Origin: Brevundimonas fontaquae
GTDB lineage: Bacteria > Pseudomonadota > Alphaproteobacteria > Caulobacterales > Caulobacteraceae
Direction: 5' to 3'
Assembly (NCBI RefSeq): GCF_017086445.1
Contig: NZ_CP070968.1
Span: 1,364,001-1,428,000 of the forward strand
DNA length: 64,000 nucleotides
In this document: piece by piece, positions 1 to 10,524 of the stretch
Numbering within the stretch: position 1 is the first letter of the stretch
How the letters are laid out: each line of letters opens with the position of its first letter
The notes under the pieces: generated by a model
What the model saw: the letters and a program-made list of their open reading frames with translations, nothing else
Databases searched by the model: none
Told to the model about the DNA's origin: nothing
Program-made: the position numbers and the translations under genes

Positions 1-12
1 ATAGCGCGACCG

Positions 13-1062
13 ATGCCTGACGTCTCTCCCGACATAGACCTGATCCGCTCCCGGCTCCTGGCCTGGTACGACGCCCATGCGCGCAGCCTGCCGTGGCGGG
101 CCGCCGTCGGCGCGCCGCGGACCGAGCCATACCGCGTCTGGTTGTCGGAGGTCATGCTGCAGCAGACGACCGTGCCGCATGCGACGCCGTATTTCCACGC
201 CTTCACCACGCGCTGGCCGACGGTCTCGGACCTGGCGGCGGCCGAGGATGCGGAGGTGATGGGGGCCTGGGCGGGGCTGGGCTACTATGCGCGCGCGCGC
301 AATCTGCTGGCCTGTGCGCGGGCGGTGGCGGGCGAGCATGGCGGCGTGTTTCCGGACACCGAGGCGGCGCTGCTCGCGCTGCCGGGCGTCGGCGCCTATA
401 CGGCCGCAGCCGTCGCCTCCATCGCCTTCGACCGGGCGGCCAATGTCGTGGACGGCAATGTCGAGCGGGTGATGGCGCGGCTGTTTGCGGTCGAGACGCC
501 GGTCCCCGCCGCCCGGCCCGAGCTGAGGCGGCTGGCGGGCCTGTTCGTCACGGACGAGCGGCCGGGCGATTGGGCTCAGGCGCTGATGGATCTGGGCGCG
601 ACGGTTTGCCGGCCCAAGTCGCCATCTTGCGGGACGTGTCCGGTGGCCAGCGAATGCCTGGGTCTTGCCACGGGCGACCCGGCCCGGTTTCCGGTGAAGA
701 TCAAGAAGGCCGACCGGCCGCATTGGCGGGGCGTGGCCTATGTGCTGATCGACGACCAAAGGCGTGTCGCGGTCGAGACGCGACCCGAAAAAGGGCTGCT
801 CGGCGGAATGTTGGGCCTGCCGACCAGCGACTGGGCGATAGGCGAGCCTGTTGCCGCAGCGCCGGTCGAGGCCGACTGGCGCGACGCGGGGGCTGTGGAG
901 CACGTCTTCACCCACTTCAGCCTGACGCTGGCGGTGATGACCGCGCGCGTCGATGCGGACGGCGACTATCGCTGGATGCCGATCGAGGCGGCGCGGGCCG
1001 CCCTGCCGACGGTCTTCGCCAAGGCGCTGGATCGGGCGAGTGCCCCCGATCTCTTCGGCTGA
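13..1062 (+). CDS. mutY: A/G-specific adenine glycosylase MutY
   Basis: Base-excision repair glycosylase that removes adenine mispaired with 8-oxoguanine. The 349-aa protein has the expected order: an HhH-GPD glycosylase domain with the catalytic Glu in WLSEVMLQQT (E46), the helix-hairpin-helix LPGVGAYTA (residues 123-131) and catalytic Asp in VVDGNVERV (D147), then a C-X6-C-X2-C-X5-C iron-sulfur loop (C199, C206, C209, C215), and a C-terminal NUDIX-like 8-oxoG recognition domain from about residue 235. Length is normal for the family. The ATG lies 12 bases into the window, so the upstream context is not visible. It ends three bases before the convergent debranching-enzyme gene. Confidence 0.96.
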   Translation: MPDVSPDIDLIRSRLLAWYDAHARSLPWRAAVGAPRTEPYRVWLSEVMLQQTTVPHATPYFHAFTTRWPTVSDLAAAEDAEVMGAWAGLGYYARARNLLACARAVAGEHGGVFPDTEAALLALPGVGAYTAAAVASIAFDRAANVVDGNVERVMARLFAVETPVPAARPELRRLAGLFVTDERPGDWAQALMDLGATVCRPKSPSCGTCPVASECLGLATGDPARFPVKIKKADRPHWRGVAYVLIDDQRRVAVETRPEKGLLGGMLGLPTSDWAIGEPVAAAPVEADWRDAGAVEHVFTHFSLTLAVMTARVDADGDYRWMPIEAARAALPTVFAKALDRASAPDLFG

Positions 1063-1065
1063 CCC

Positions 1066-3213
1066 CTATCGCAACGTGCGGATCGAAACCTTGCCCTGCT
1101 TGTGATGCGGGATGACCACGGCGCGACCGTCGGCGTGCTGGATATTCAGATCGACAACGGCGCCGCCGACTTCCAGGCCGGTGATCTTGAGACGATCCAG
1201 ACCGGCGGGCAGGACCGGGTCAGCGAGATCGACCGTCTCGGTCCAGGCGTCGATCGACAGGCCCAGGGTCGCCTGAAGCATCAGGAAGACCGATCCCGCC
1301 GCCCAGGCCTGGGGCAGGCAGGCGACCGGATAGGCGATGGGCGGCTCGCCCGGCTCACGCGGGAAGCCGCAGAACAGTTCGGGCAGCCGCAGGTGGAAGT
1401 GGGCGGCCGCAGCGTAGATCTCGGCCAGGATTTGCGCGACCGCATCGCGCTCGCCATAGGCGGCCATGCCGGCGGCGGCCATGGCGGTGTCGTGCGGCCA
1501 GACCGAGCCGTTGTGATAGCTCATCGGATTGAAGCGGGCCTGTCCGACCTCCAGGGTGCGGATGCCCCAGCCGGTGCGGAACTCGGCGGTCAGCAGGCGT
1601 TTGGTGACGCGCCGCGCGCGTTCCAGCGACGGCAGGCCGGTGAACAGCAGGTGCCCGGCGTTGGAGGCGATGGCGCGACATTGCTGGCCGTCGCCGTCGA
1701 GGGCCACGGCATAGAAGCCCTCATCTTCCATCCAGAACTTTTCCTCGACCAGCGAGCGGACCTGTTCGGCGCGCATCCGCCATTCGGTCGTGCGATCGTC
1801 GTGCAGGCGCTCGCCCAGATCACCCAGCGCTTTCCAGGCGGCGAAGGCGTAGCCCTGAACCTCCAAAAGCGCGATCGGACCTTTGGGGAAGCGACCGTCG
1901 GCGTGGAAGATGGAATCCTCAGAGTCCTTCCAGCCCTGGTTGGACAGGCCGGTGTCGGCCCCGCGCTGGTAGTCGATCAGGCCGTCATTGTTGCTGTCGC
2001 CATAGTCGCGCATCCAGTCGGCGGCCGCGATCAGGTTGGGCCAGAGCTTTCGGATCAGATCCAGATCGCCGGTCCGGTTGGCGTAGGCGCCGGCCAGGGC
2101 CACGAACAGGCAGGTGGTGTCGACCCCGCCATAGTAGAGACCGAACGGCACCTCGTGCAGCGCGCTCATCTCACCGCCGCGCGTCTCGTGCATGATCTTG
2201 CCGGGCTGGCTGTCTCGATAGAGCGAGGTCTCGGTCGCCTGGCGCGAGGCCAGATAGGTCAGCACGCCCTTGGCCAGCGACGGGTCCAGCCACAGCATTT
2301 GCCAGGCCGAAATGATCCCGTCGCGGCCAAATGGGGTCGAGAACCACGGTGTGCCCGCGTAGGGATAGGGCCCGGTCGGCAGGTCGGTCGTCAACAGCGC
2401 CATGTCGGCGCGCGACTGGTCCAGCCAGTCGTTGAATCGGGGGCTGCGAGGGCCGCGCACCGAGGCGCCGCGCCGGCGTTTGGCGCGCATGGCCAGGCGG
2501 GCCTGGATGGCGTTCTGGCGCCAACGGTCGGCGTCCGGCGTCTCGCAGGCGTCCACGCCGCACTCGATGAACAGATCCAGAGAGCGGCCCTTGGGCAGGC
2601 TGAACATGAACTCGGCGCGCTGATGCGTCAGGCGCGCGGGCGGTTCGGAAAAGGCGATGCAGCTGGACCGGTCCACGTCGTCCAGCCCGGTGTAGCGGAA
2701 GGTCACGCGGCGACCGTCGGTGGTCGGCGTGTGGATCGTCCCGCGCTTGGCTCTAGGCGTGCCGCGCACCTGAAAGATATCGAAGAAGTCCGCGCCGAAA
2801 TCGAAGGCCAGCGGCAGCAGGATGTCCTCCACCCCATGGTTGACCATGCGGATGCGCTCGAACATCCGCCGGTTCCAAAGGAAACGCCGGCGCTCGATAT
2901 GCAGGACGCCGGCCGGGGCCGATCGACCGCCCATCGGGGGTAGGGGACGGTTGGTGGTGTGGCAGGAGAAGAAGACGTTGTCCTGGCTGACGCCCGACGA
3001 CAGGCGCGATGGCTTCAGCAGGCCGACGGTCATGGCCCAGCGCGACAGCACGCGGGTATCGCCTGCGAACAGGCCGTCGGCGCCGCCCTTCATGTCGCCC
3101 CATCCGTCGGCGACCAGGAAGGTATCGCCTTCCTTTAGCGCCATCAGCTGTTCGAGACCCGTGGCCTCGACCGATTCACCGGCGGTCAGTTGAGTGGAAT
3201 AGGCGTCGTCCAT
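1066..3213 (-). CDS. Glycogen debranching enzyme (amylo-alpha-1,6-glucosidase family)
   Basis: Cytoplasmic glycoside hydrolase of 715 aa, predicted to act on alpha-1,6 branch points of glycogen-like glucans. Roughly residues 20-250 match the bacterial debranching-enzyme N-terminal beta domain, and residues 270-660 the (alpha/alpha)6 catalytic toroid, with the family motif STPFGRDGIISAW and the acidic stretch DSNNDGLIDYQRG. A GGGGAAGAG ribosome-binding site precedes the ATG. The GT4 glycosyltransferase lies upstream on the same strand, a pairing consistent with storage-glucan or compatible-solute metabolism. No glgA, glgB, glgC or glgP homologue is in the window, so the substrate is inferred from the family only. 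Confidence 0.88.
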   Translation of the reverse strand: MDDAYSTQLTAGESVEATGLEQLMALKEGDTFLVADGWGDMKGGADGLFAGDTRVLSRWAMTVGLLKPSRLSSGVSQDNVFFSCHTTNRPLPPMGGRSAPAGVLHIERRRFLWNRRMFERIRMVNHGVEDILLPLAFDFGADFFDIFQVRGTPRAKRGTIHTPTTDGRRVTFRYTGLDDVDRSSCIAFSEPPARLTHQRAEFMFSLPKGRSLDLFIECGVDACETPDADRWRQNAIQARLAMRAKRRRGASVRGPRSPRFNDWLDQSRADMALLTTDLPTGPYPYAGTPWFSTPFGRDGIISAWQMLWLDPSLAKGVLTYLASRQATETSLYRDSQPGKIMHETRGGEMSALHEVPFGLYYGGVDTTCLFVALAGAYANRTGDLDLIRKLWPNLIAAADWMRDYGDSNNDGLIDYQRGADTGLSNQGWKDSEDSIFHADGRFPKGPIALLEVQGYAFAAWKALGDLGERLHDDRTTEWRMRAEQVRSLVEEKFWMEDEGFYAVALDGDGQQCRAIASNAGHLLFTGLPSLERARRVTKRLLTAEFRTGWGIRTLEVGQARFNPMSYHNGSVWPHDTAMAAAGMAAYGERDAVAQILAEIYAAAAHFHLRLPELFCGFPREPGEPPIAYPVACLPQAWAAGSVFLMLQATLGLSIDAWTETVDLADPVLPAGLDRLKITGLEVGGAVVDLNIQHADGRAVVIPHHKQGKVSIRTLR

Positions 3214-3301
3214 GCGGTCTCTTCCCCGTCGTTGTGAGGCCTTGGCCGAACGTGTCGCACCCGAATGCGGCGCTCAGGGGCCGCTTGAGAGATGAAATGA
3301 A

Positions 3302-3340
3302 ACAGGCGGCAGAGGGTTCACCCCCGCCGCCTGTCTTTCT
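3302..3340 (-). terminator. Hairpin between the glycosyltransferase and the debranching gene
   Basis: A 9-bp perfect stem (ACAGGCGGC at 3302-3310 with GCCGCCTGT at 3326-3334) encloses a 15-nt loop. It lies just downstream of the minus-strand glycosyltransferase stop codon. The minus-strand tail is T-rich but interrupted, so it may be a weak intrinsic terminator. Confidence 0.5.
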
Positions 3341-3363
3341 TGGATAATCGTAGGCTTTGACGC

Positions 3364-4479
3364 TTAGGCGATGGCGGCGAAGCTGCGGTCTTCTTCGAGC
3401 GGACGCAGCGGGGTGACGACATTGTCCAACGCGGCTTCCGCGAACGGACGGCGCGCCAGTAGGTCGCCGTAGACGTCCAGGTAGCGGCGCGCCATGGCGG
3501 TGGCGGAGAAGCGCAGGTCAAAGCGCGCGCGCACGGCCTCGCGATCCAGCAGATGGACGCGCCCGGCCGCAGCGATCGCCTGCTCCATCGTGTCGACCAG
3601 GAAGCCTGTGGCGCCGTCTTCGATGACCTCGGGCGTCGAGCCGCAACGGAAGGCGATCACCGGGGTGCCGCAGGCCATGGCCTCGATCATCACCAGGCCG
3701 AACGGCTCGGGCCAGTCGATGGGGAAGAGCAGGGCTTCGGCGCCGCCGAGGAAGGCGGATTTCTGATGGTCGCCGATCTCGCCGATGAACTCGATCAGCG
3801 GATTGCCCTCGACCAGCGGGCGGATCGTCTCTTCCCAATAGCGTTTGTCGGCGGCGTCCACCTTGGCGGCGATCTTCAGTTGCTTGCCCAGTTTGGTGGC
3901 GATCTCGATGGCGCGGTCGGGGCGTTTCTCGGGCGAGATGCGACCCAGGAAGGCCAGATAGCCCTCAGACTTCGGAGAGAAGATATATTGTTCGCCGGGC
4001 ATGCCGTGATGGACGGTGGCCTTCCAGTTGGCGAAATGCAGCGGCTTGCGCTGATCGTCGGAGATGGAGACCAGGCCGAACTCGCTCCAGCGCGCGTAGA
4101 CGCCGGGCAGGTCCTTCATATCCAGACGGCCGTGCAGGGTCGTCAGGGTCTTGTCCGCATATTTCTGGAACAGCGGGAAGTGGACCATGTCGGTGTGGAA
4201 GTGGATGACGTCGAACTCGTCGGCGCGGTCCAACACTTCGCCCAGCATCGACAGGTGGGCGGCGAGATCGGATTTCAACGGCGCCGGATCCAGGCGGATG
4301 GCCTGATCGCGCACAGGCACTAGGCGCGCCTTGGTCTGGGCGTCGGCGCTGGCGAACAGCGTCACGTCGTGGCCCAGCTCGACCAAGGCGTCGGTCAGAT
4401 GCGCAACCACACGCTCCGTACCGCCGTACAGCTTGGGAGGGACAGCCTCGTACAGCGGGGTGATCTGCGCGATTTTCAT
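3364..4479 (-). CDS. Glycosyltransferase family 4 protein
   Basis: Retaining GT-B glycosyltransferase, 371 aa from the chosen start. The N-terminal Rossmann fold opens with MKIAQITPLYEAVPPKLYGG, including the glycine-rich acceptor loop GGTERV. The C-terminal nucleotide-sugar domain carries FLGRISPEKRPDRAI and the GT4 signature EPFGLVMIEAMACGTPVI with its E-X7-E pair. I start it at the ATG preceded by GGAG at 9-nt spacing; an in-frame ATG pair about 45 bases upstream would add a tail that does not look like the family. Donor and acceptor cannot be read from sequence. The downstream debranching enzyme suggests glucan or glucoside metabolism. Confidence 0.85.
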   Translation of the reverse strand: MKIAQITPLYEAVPPKLYGGTERVVAHLTDALVELGHDVTLFASADAQTKARLVPVRDQAIRLDPAPLKSDLAAHLSMLGEVLDRADEFDVIHFHTDMVHFPLFQKYADKTLTTLHGRLDMKDLPGVYARWSEFGLVSISDDQRKPLHFANWKATVHHGMPGEQYIFSPKSEGYLAFLGRISPEKRPDRAIEIATKLGKQLKIAAKVDAADKRYWEETIRPLVEGNPLIEFIGEIGDHQKSAFLGGAEALLFPIDWPEPFGLVMIEAMACGTPVIAFRCGSTPEVIEDGATGFLVDTMEQAIAAAGRVHLLDREAVRARFDLRFSATAMARRYLDVYGDLLARRPFAEAALDNVVTPLRPLEEDRSFAAIA

Positions 4480-4522
4480 GGTGATGTGCTCCGACACCGC
4501 ATCCTGGCGGGCCGTTGACATC

Positions 4523-4547
4523 AATGTTCTCGCAACTGCGAAGTTCC
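4523..4547 (-). promoter_or_regulatory. Possible EcfG-like promoter for the glycosyltransferase
   Basis: On the minus strand GGAAC is followed after 16 nt by CATT. The general-stress sigma factor consensus in Alphaproteobacteria is GGAAC-N16/17-CGTT, so the -35 is perfect and the -10 matches 3 of 4. It is suitably placed about 45 bases before the chosen ATG. This is weak on its own; it rests on one mismatch in a four-base element. Confidence 0.25.
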
Positions 4548-4667
4548 ATCACAGGCAGCGAATTTTCACATAGGTTTCGAGGGGTTACAGCGAAGCTGAC
4601 CTATAGGTCGTGTGCGAAATCGTACGTATCGACGACAGATTGCCAGCTAAGTGATTGATGTGGCTTA

Positions 4668-4684
4668 TGCGACGCGTCGTCGCA
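4668..4684 (-). terminator. Hairpin just after ccrM
   Basis: TGCGACG-CGT-CGTCGCA, a 7-bp perfect stem with a 3-nt loop, sits five bases beyond the ccrM stop codon. It has no T tract, so it may act as an mRNA 3'-end stabiliser or a factor-dependent stop rather than as an intrinsic terminator. Confidence 0.35.
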
Positions 4685-4688
4685 GCGG

Positions 4689-5872
<1,184 letters not shown>

Positions 5873-5885
5873 AAAGGTGGGGCGA

Positions 5886-7973
5886 TCAGGCCAGCATGCG
5901 CACCTTGGGCTCGCGATCCCACTGGCGGGTGCGGGCGGGGACGAGGAAGGCCTCGGCGTTCTTGGACAGGTCGATCACCCCGGCGTCCGGCTCGATGCCC
6001 GCCTTGTCCAACAGGGGCTGGGCTTCGGGGGTGTGGCCAACGGCTTTGAGGTGACCGAAGGCGTCCTTGGCGAAATCGACCGCGGCGCCTTCCTTCAGCA
6101 ATTGGGCGCAGCCGTCGTCGGACAGGACGATGGCGACGGCGTCGAACAGGACCGACGGGCTGCCGGCCAGTTGCCCGTCTGCGGCCAGGGCCTTGCCGCC
6201 CTTCAGCTTGGCCCCGCCGATCTTGGGCGCGACGATGAAGACCGAGCCGCCGTCGCCTTCAACCGCCGCCTTCACGGCGTCGACGACCGCACCGTCCGAA
6301 CCGTCGGCGACCAGGATGGCGACCTTTCGGCCCTTCAGGGTGTCGGGATATTTGCCGACGATGCGCAAGGAAGGCGAGGCGTCCAGATCGATGGGCGCCA
6401 CACCGGGGTCGGACGCCTTGGGCAGGGGCAGGTTCAGGCCGTCTGCGACCCGCTGGGCCAGGGTTTCATCGACGTTCTGCAGATTGGCCAGAACACGCTC
6501 GCGAACGTGAGCGAGCGACACCTTGGACAGTTCAAAGACGATGGCGCTGGCCAAATGGGCCTGTTCGATCTCGGTCTGGGAGCGGAAGAACAGCCGTGCC
6601 TGGCTGTAGTGGTCGGCGAAGCTTTCGGCGCGCAGCCGGACCTTTTCGCGCTCGACCGGGATGGGCGCGGTGCGGAAGCCGCCCTTGGGATCTTCACGCG
6701 GGCCGCCGTCCTCGCCCGCCTCGGACAGGCTGTTGGGCTCATAGTTGGCGCGGCCCTTCGGCACCGCCATCTGCATATGCCCGTCGCGCTGGAAGTTCCG
6801 GAAGGGGCAGCCCTTGGCCTGGTTGATCGGGATCTGGTGGAAGTTGACCGTGCCAAGACGCGACAACTGGGTGTCCTGATAGGAAAACAGCCGCCCCTGC
6901 AGCAGCGGGTCTTCCGAAAAATCGATGCCCGGCACGATGTTGGTCGGCAGGAAGGCGACCTGTTCGGTCTCGGCGAAGAAGTTGTCCGGGTTGCGGTCGA
7001 GCACCATGCGGCCGATCACGCGGATCGGATAATCCTCTTCCGGCACCAGCTTGGTGGCGTCCAGAATGTCGAAGGGCAGGGCGTCGGCCTGGTCCTGGGT
7101 GAACAGTTGCACGCCGAACTCCCATTCGGGGAAGTCGCCCTGATCGATGGCCTCATACAGGTCGCGACGGTGATAGTCGGGGTCGGCGCCGGCGATCTTG
7201 ACCGCCTCGTCCCAGCAGGTGGATTGCGTGCCCAGCTTTGGCCGCCAGTGGAACTTGACCAGGGTCGCCTGGCCCTCGGCGTTGATCAGCCGGAAGGTGT
7301 TGACGCCGAAACCTTCCATCATGCGCAGGCTGCGCGGGATGCCGCGGTCGGACATGGCCCACATGACCATATGCATGCTCTCGGGCATCAGGCCGATGAA
7401 GTCCCAGAAGGTGTCGTGGGCGCTGGCCGCCTGGGGATAGCCCTTGTCGGCCTCCATCTTTACTGAGTGGATCAGGTCGGGGAACTTGATCGCGTCCTGG
7501 ATGAAGAAGACGGGGATGTTGTTGCCAACCAGATCCCAGTTGCCTTGGGTCGTATAGAATTTGACCGCAAAGCCGCGCACGTCGCGCGGCGTATCCACCG
7601 AACCCGCGCCGCCGGCCACGGTCGAGAAACGGGTGAACAGCTCGGTCTTCTTGCCCACCTCGGTCAGAATCTTGGCCGTGGTGAACTCCGACAAACTGTC
7701 GGTCAGTTCGAAGAAGCCGTGGGCGGCCGAGCCGCGGGCATGGACGATCCGCTCAGGGATACGCTCGTGGTCGAAATGCTGGATTTTCTCGCGGAGGATG
7801 AAGTCTTCCAGCAGGGTCGAGCCGCGCGGGCCGGCCTTGAGCGAGTTCTGATTGTCGCTGATCGGCGTCCCGTGATTAGTGGTCAGGCGGGTCTCAGGCG
7901 TCGAGGCGGTCTGGTGCACCTCGCCGGCTTTGCCGATTATCGGCGCGCCGGCCGGCTTTGCGTTCTTGGCCAT
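5886..7973 (-). CDS. katE: Large-subunit monofunctional catalase (HPII/KatE clade)
   Basis: Heme catalase that disproportionates hydrogen peroxide, 695 aa from the chosen start. The catalytic His is in [12 protein letters not shown] (H78), and the heme-ligand Tyr is in [14 protein letters not shown] (Y365). Beyond about residue 540 a flavodoxin/DJ-1-like domain ([12 protein letters not shown]) marks the large-subunit clade. The ATG chosen has AAGGAC at 8-nt spacing; a longer frame to 8165 adds a basic tail unlike catalases. It is divergent from murC, placing an oxidative-stress gene where murG would normally lie in the cell-wall cluster. I saw no EcfG or obvious OxyR box in the 180-bp gap. 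Confidence 0.95.
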   Translation of the reverse strand: MAKNAKPAGAPIIGKAGEVHQTASTPETRLTTNHGTPISDNQNSLKAGPRGSTLLEDFILREKIQHFDHERIPERIVHARGSAAHGFFELTDSLSEFTTAKILTEVGKKTELFTRFSTVAGGAGSVDTPRDVRGFAVKFYTTQGNWDLVGNNIPVFFIQDAIKFPDLIHSVKMEADKGYPQAASAHDTFWDFIGLMPESMHMVMWAMSDRGIPRSLRMMEGFGVNTFRLINAEGQATLVKFHWRPKLGTQSTCWDEAVKIAGADPDYHRRDLYEAIDQGDFPEWEFGVQLFTQDQADALPFDILDATKLVPEEDYPIRVIGRMVLDRNPDNFFAETEQVAFLPTNIVPGIDFSEDPLLQGRLFSYQDTQLSRLGTVNFHQIPINQAKGCPFRNFQRDGHMQMAVPKGRANYEPNSLSEAGEDGGPREDPKGGFRTAPIPVEREKVRLRAESFADHYSQARLFFRSQTEIEQAHLASAIVFELSKVSLAHVRERVLANLQNVDETLAQRVADGLNLPLPKASDPGVAPIDLDASPSLRIVGKYPDTLKGRKVAILVADGSDGAVVDAVKAAVEGDGGSVFIVAPKIGGAKLKGGKALAADGQLAGSPSVLFDAVAIVLSDDGCAQLLKEGAAVDFAKDAFGHLKAVGHTPEAQPLLDKAGIEPDAGVIDLSKNAEAFLVPARTRQWDREPKVRMLA

Positions 7974-8155
7974 CTTGGAAGTCCTTTGGAGCAGCGGCGC
8001 AAGCGGGAGCCGCGCGCGTTCCCGAAGACAACTCGGTGGAGGCGCAATAGTTCTGTGCGAGTTCGTGCACAGCCGCGCCCGATCGTCCTTAGAAAAGTTC
8101 GCTCCGTATGCGGCGCGCCCTTCGCAGGAGGCGAGGCGGCGTTTATGAGGCGAAA

Positions 8156-9568
8156 ATGATCGCACGCCTTCGCCCCGTCCCGTTCGACCTCGGTCCCGTT
8201 CATTTCGTCGGCATCGGCGGCATCGGCATGAGCGGCATCGCCGAGATCATGCTGAAGATCGGCTATTCGGTGCAGGGCTCTGACGCTAAGGCCAGCGCCA
8301 ATACCGAGCGGCTGGAACAGCTGGGCGCCAAGATATTCATCGGCCACGACGCCGCCCATGTGGGCGAAGGCGTGTCGGCGGTGGTCTATTCGACGGCGGT
8401 CAAGGCCGACAATCCCGAGATGAAGGCGGCCCGCGAGCGCCGCATCCCGCTGGTGCGCCGGGCCGAGATGCTGGCCGAGCTGATGCGGCTGCAATTCTCG
8501 ATCGCGGTCGGCGGCACACACGGCAAGACAACCACGACCTCGATGGTGGCGGCCCTGCTGGATGCGGCGGGCCTGGATCCCACGGTGGTCAACGGCGGCA
8601 TCATCAACGCCTATGGCACCAACGCCAAGGTCGGCGACGGCGACTGGATCGTGGTGGAGGCGGACGAGTCGGACGGCAGCTTCCTGCGCCTGAAATCGAC
8701 GGTGGCCATCGTCACCAATATCGATCCCGAACATCTGGATCACTACGGCGACTTCGACGGGGTGCGGAAGGCGTTCGTGGATTTCGTCGAGAACATCCCC
8801 TTCTACGGGTTCGCCGCAGTCTGCCTGGACCATCCGGAGGTGCAGAAGCTGGTCGCGGCCATCGATAACCGGCGCCTCGTCACTTACGGCACGAACCCGC
8901 AGGCCATGGTGCGGGCTGAAAACTGCCAGATGGGACCGGACGGCGCGCGTTTCGACGTTGTGATCCAGAACGGCGAGACACACCGCATCGAAGGTCTGCA
9001 CCTTCCGATGGCCGGCTGGCACAATGTGTCGAACGCCCTGGCCGCCATCGCTGTGGCGCGGGAACTGGACGTGTCGGACGACGCGATCCGCACCGGTCTG
9101 GCCGGGTTCGGCGGGGTCAAGCGGCGCTTTACCACCACCGGCGTCGTGGGCGGCGTCCGCATCGTCGACGACTATGGCCACCACCCGGTCGAGATCGCCG
9201 CCGTGCTGAAGGCCGCACGCCAGGTGACGGAAGGTCGCGTCATCGCGGTGGTTCAGCCGCACCGCTACACGCGCCTGCGCGATCTGATGGACGAGTTCTC
9301 GACCTGCTTCTCGGACGCCGACAGCGTGATCGTCGCCGACGTCTATCCCGCCGGCGAACAGCCGATCGAAGGGGTGGACAAGCACGCCCTGGCCGACGGG
9401 GTGCGCCGCTACGGCCACCGTCACGTCCAGGCCTTGGAGAACGCCGCCGTCCTGCCACGCCTGATCAAGGACGAGGCCAAATCCGGCGACGTCGTCGTGC
9501 TGCTGGGCGCCGGCGACATCACCAGCTGGGCCTATGGCCTGCCGGCGCAGCTGGAGGCTCTGGCGTGA
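8156..9568 (+). CDS. murC: UDP-N-acetylmuramate-L-alanine ligase MurC
   Basis: Cytoplasmic ATP-dependent ligase adding L-Ala to UDP-MurNAc in peptidoglycan synthesis, 470 aa. The N-terminal Rossmann domain shows [15 protein letters not shown], the central ATP-binding P-loop is [12 protein letters not shown], and the C-terminal ligase domain contains [10 protein letters not shown], all diagnostic of MurC. I use the ATG followed by IARLRP because GAGG sits 5 nt upstream; an in-frame ATG at 8108 would add a basic leader. It is the first gene of murC-murB-unknown-ddl-ftsQ-ftsA and overlaps murB by 4 bases, implying translational coupling. Confidence 0.95.
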   Translation: MIARLRPVPFDLGPVHFVGIGGIGMSGIAEIMLKIGYSVQGSDAKASANTERLEQLGAKIFIGHDAAHVGEGVSAVVYSTAVKADNPEMKAARERRIPLVRRAEMLAELMRLQFSIAVGGTHGKTTTTSMVAALLDAAGLDPTVVNGGIINAYGTNAKVGDGDWIVVEADESDGSFLRLKSTVAIVTNIDPEHLDHYGDFDGVRKAFVDFVENIPFYGFAAVCLDHPEVQKLVAAIDNRRLVTYGTNPQAMVRAENCQMGPDGARFDVVIQNGETHRIEGLHLPMAGWHNVSNALAAIAVARELDVSDDAIRTGLAGFGGVKRRFTTTGVVGGVRIVDDYGHHPVEIAAVLKAARQVTEGRVIAVVQPHRYTRLRDLMDEFSTCFSDADSVIVADVYPAGEQPIEGVDKHALADGVRRYGHRHVQALENAAVLPRLIKDEAKSGDVVVLLGAGDITSWAYGLPAQLEALA

Positions 9569-10464
9569 TCGCTCTGCCCGAAGTGCGCGGCAAGCTGCTG
9601 CGGAACGAGCCGCTCGCGCCCTATACCTGGTTCCGGGTGGGTGGGGCGGCCGAGGCCCTGTTCATACCGGCGGACGCCGAGGATCTGGCGGACTTCCTGA
9701 AGGCGCTGGACCCGGCCGTGCCGGTGACGGTTCTGGGCGTCGGATCGAACGTCATCGTCCGTGACGGCGGGGTCGAGGGCGTGGTGATCCGCTTGGCGGG
9801 CCGCTCGTGGGCGCAGATCACAACAGACGGCGACACAGTCACGGCCGGCGCGGGCGCGCTGGACTCGATGGTCGCCAAGGCCAGCGCCAAGGCTGGAATC
9901 GCCGGGCTTGAATTCTACGCCGGCATTCCGGGCACGATCGGCGGCGCCCTGACCATGAACGCCGGCTGCTATGGCTCCGAAACCAAGGACGTGCTGGTTT
10001 CGGCCTGGGGGCTGACGCAGGCGGGCGAGCGGGTCGATTACGATCTGGCCGACTTCGGCTACACCTATCGGCATTCCCGGGCGCCGGCCGATATCATCTG
10101 GATCGAAGCGACCTATCGCGGCACGACCGACGAACCCGAGGCGGTGGCGGCCCGGATCTCCGAGATCACCAGCCGTCGCGAGACCACCCAGCCCATCCGC
10201 GAGAAAACGGGCGGCTCGACGTTCAAGAACCCCAAGGGCCACTCGTCGTGGAAGCTGGTGGATGAGGCCGGCTGGCGCGGCAAGCTGCACGCCGAAAACG
10301 GGGGAGGGGCCAAGTTCAGCGACCTGCACTCCAACTTCATGATCAATCCCGGCGAGGCGACCGCCGCCGATATCGAAGGCCTGGGCGAGGCGGTTCGCGC
10401 CGATGTGCTGGCCAAGACCGGCGTTCAGCTGGAGTGGGAAATCAAGCGGATCGGGCGACGCTGA
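9565..10464 (+). CDS. murB: UDP-N-acetylenolpyruvoylglucosamine reductase MurB
   Basis: FAD-dependent reductase forming UDP-MurNAc, 299 aa. The FAD-binding region has [10 protein letters not shown] and [12 protein letters not shown], the substrate region [17 protein letters not shown], and the active-site serine lies in GGSTFKNP, all in family order. It starts with GTG in a GTGA overlap with the murC stop codon. The gene order murC-murB-ddl-ftsQ-ftsA is the classical cell-wall/division cluster, here interrupted by an unrecognised secreted protein. Confidence 0.95.
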   Translation: MIALPEVRGKLLRNEPLAPYTWFRVGGAAEALFIPADAEDLADFLKALDPAVPVTVLGVGSNVIVRDGGVEGVVIRLAGRSWAQITTDGDTVTAGAGALDSMVAKASAKAGIAGLEFYAGIPGTIGGALTMNAGCYGSETKDVLVSAWGLTQAGERVDYDLADFGYTYRHSRAPADIIWIEATYRGTTDEPEAVAARISEITSRRETTQPIREKTGGSTFKNPKGHSSWKLVDEAGWRGKLHAENGGGAKFSDLHSNFMINPGEATAADIEGLGEAVRADVLAKTGVQLEWEIKRIGRR

Positions 10465-10524
10465 TCGGCGGTTGCGCAGGGACATGCCGCACGTTAGGTG
10501 AGGATTTCTCGGGGGAGAAACCAG

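Noticed and set aside
1102..2943. Long plus-strand open frame opposite the debranching enzyme
   Set aside because: Low-complexity translation with no motif; a high-GC shadow of a clear gene. The same holds for large frames opposite catalase (5877-7466), ftsZ (18638-20386), fliF (34068-35729), flbD (37472-39409) and cysI (56309-57997).
7974..8107. EcfG promoter for catalase
   Set aside because: A GTTCC (minus-strand GGAAC) exists at 8018-8022, but no CGTT lies 15-17 bases downstream of it.
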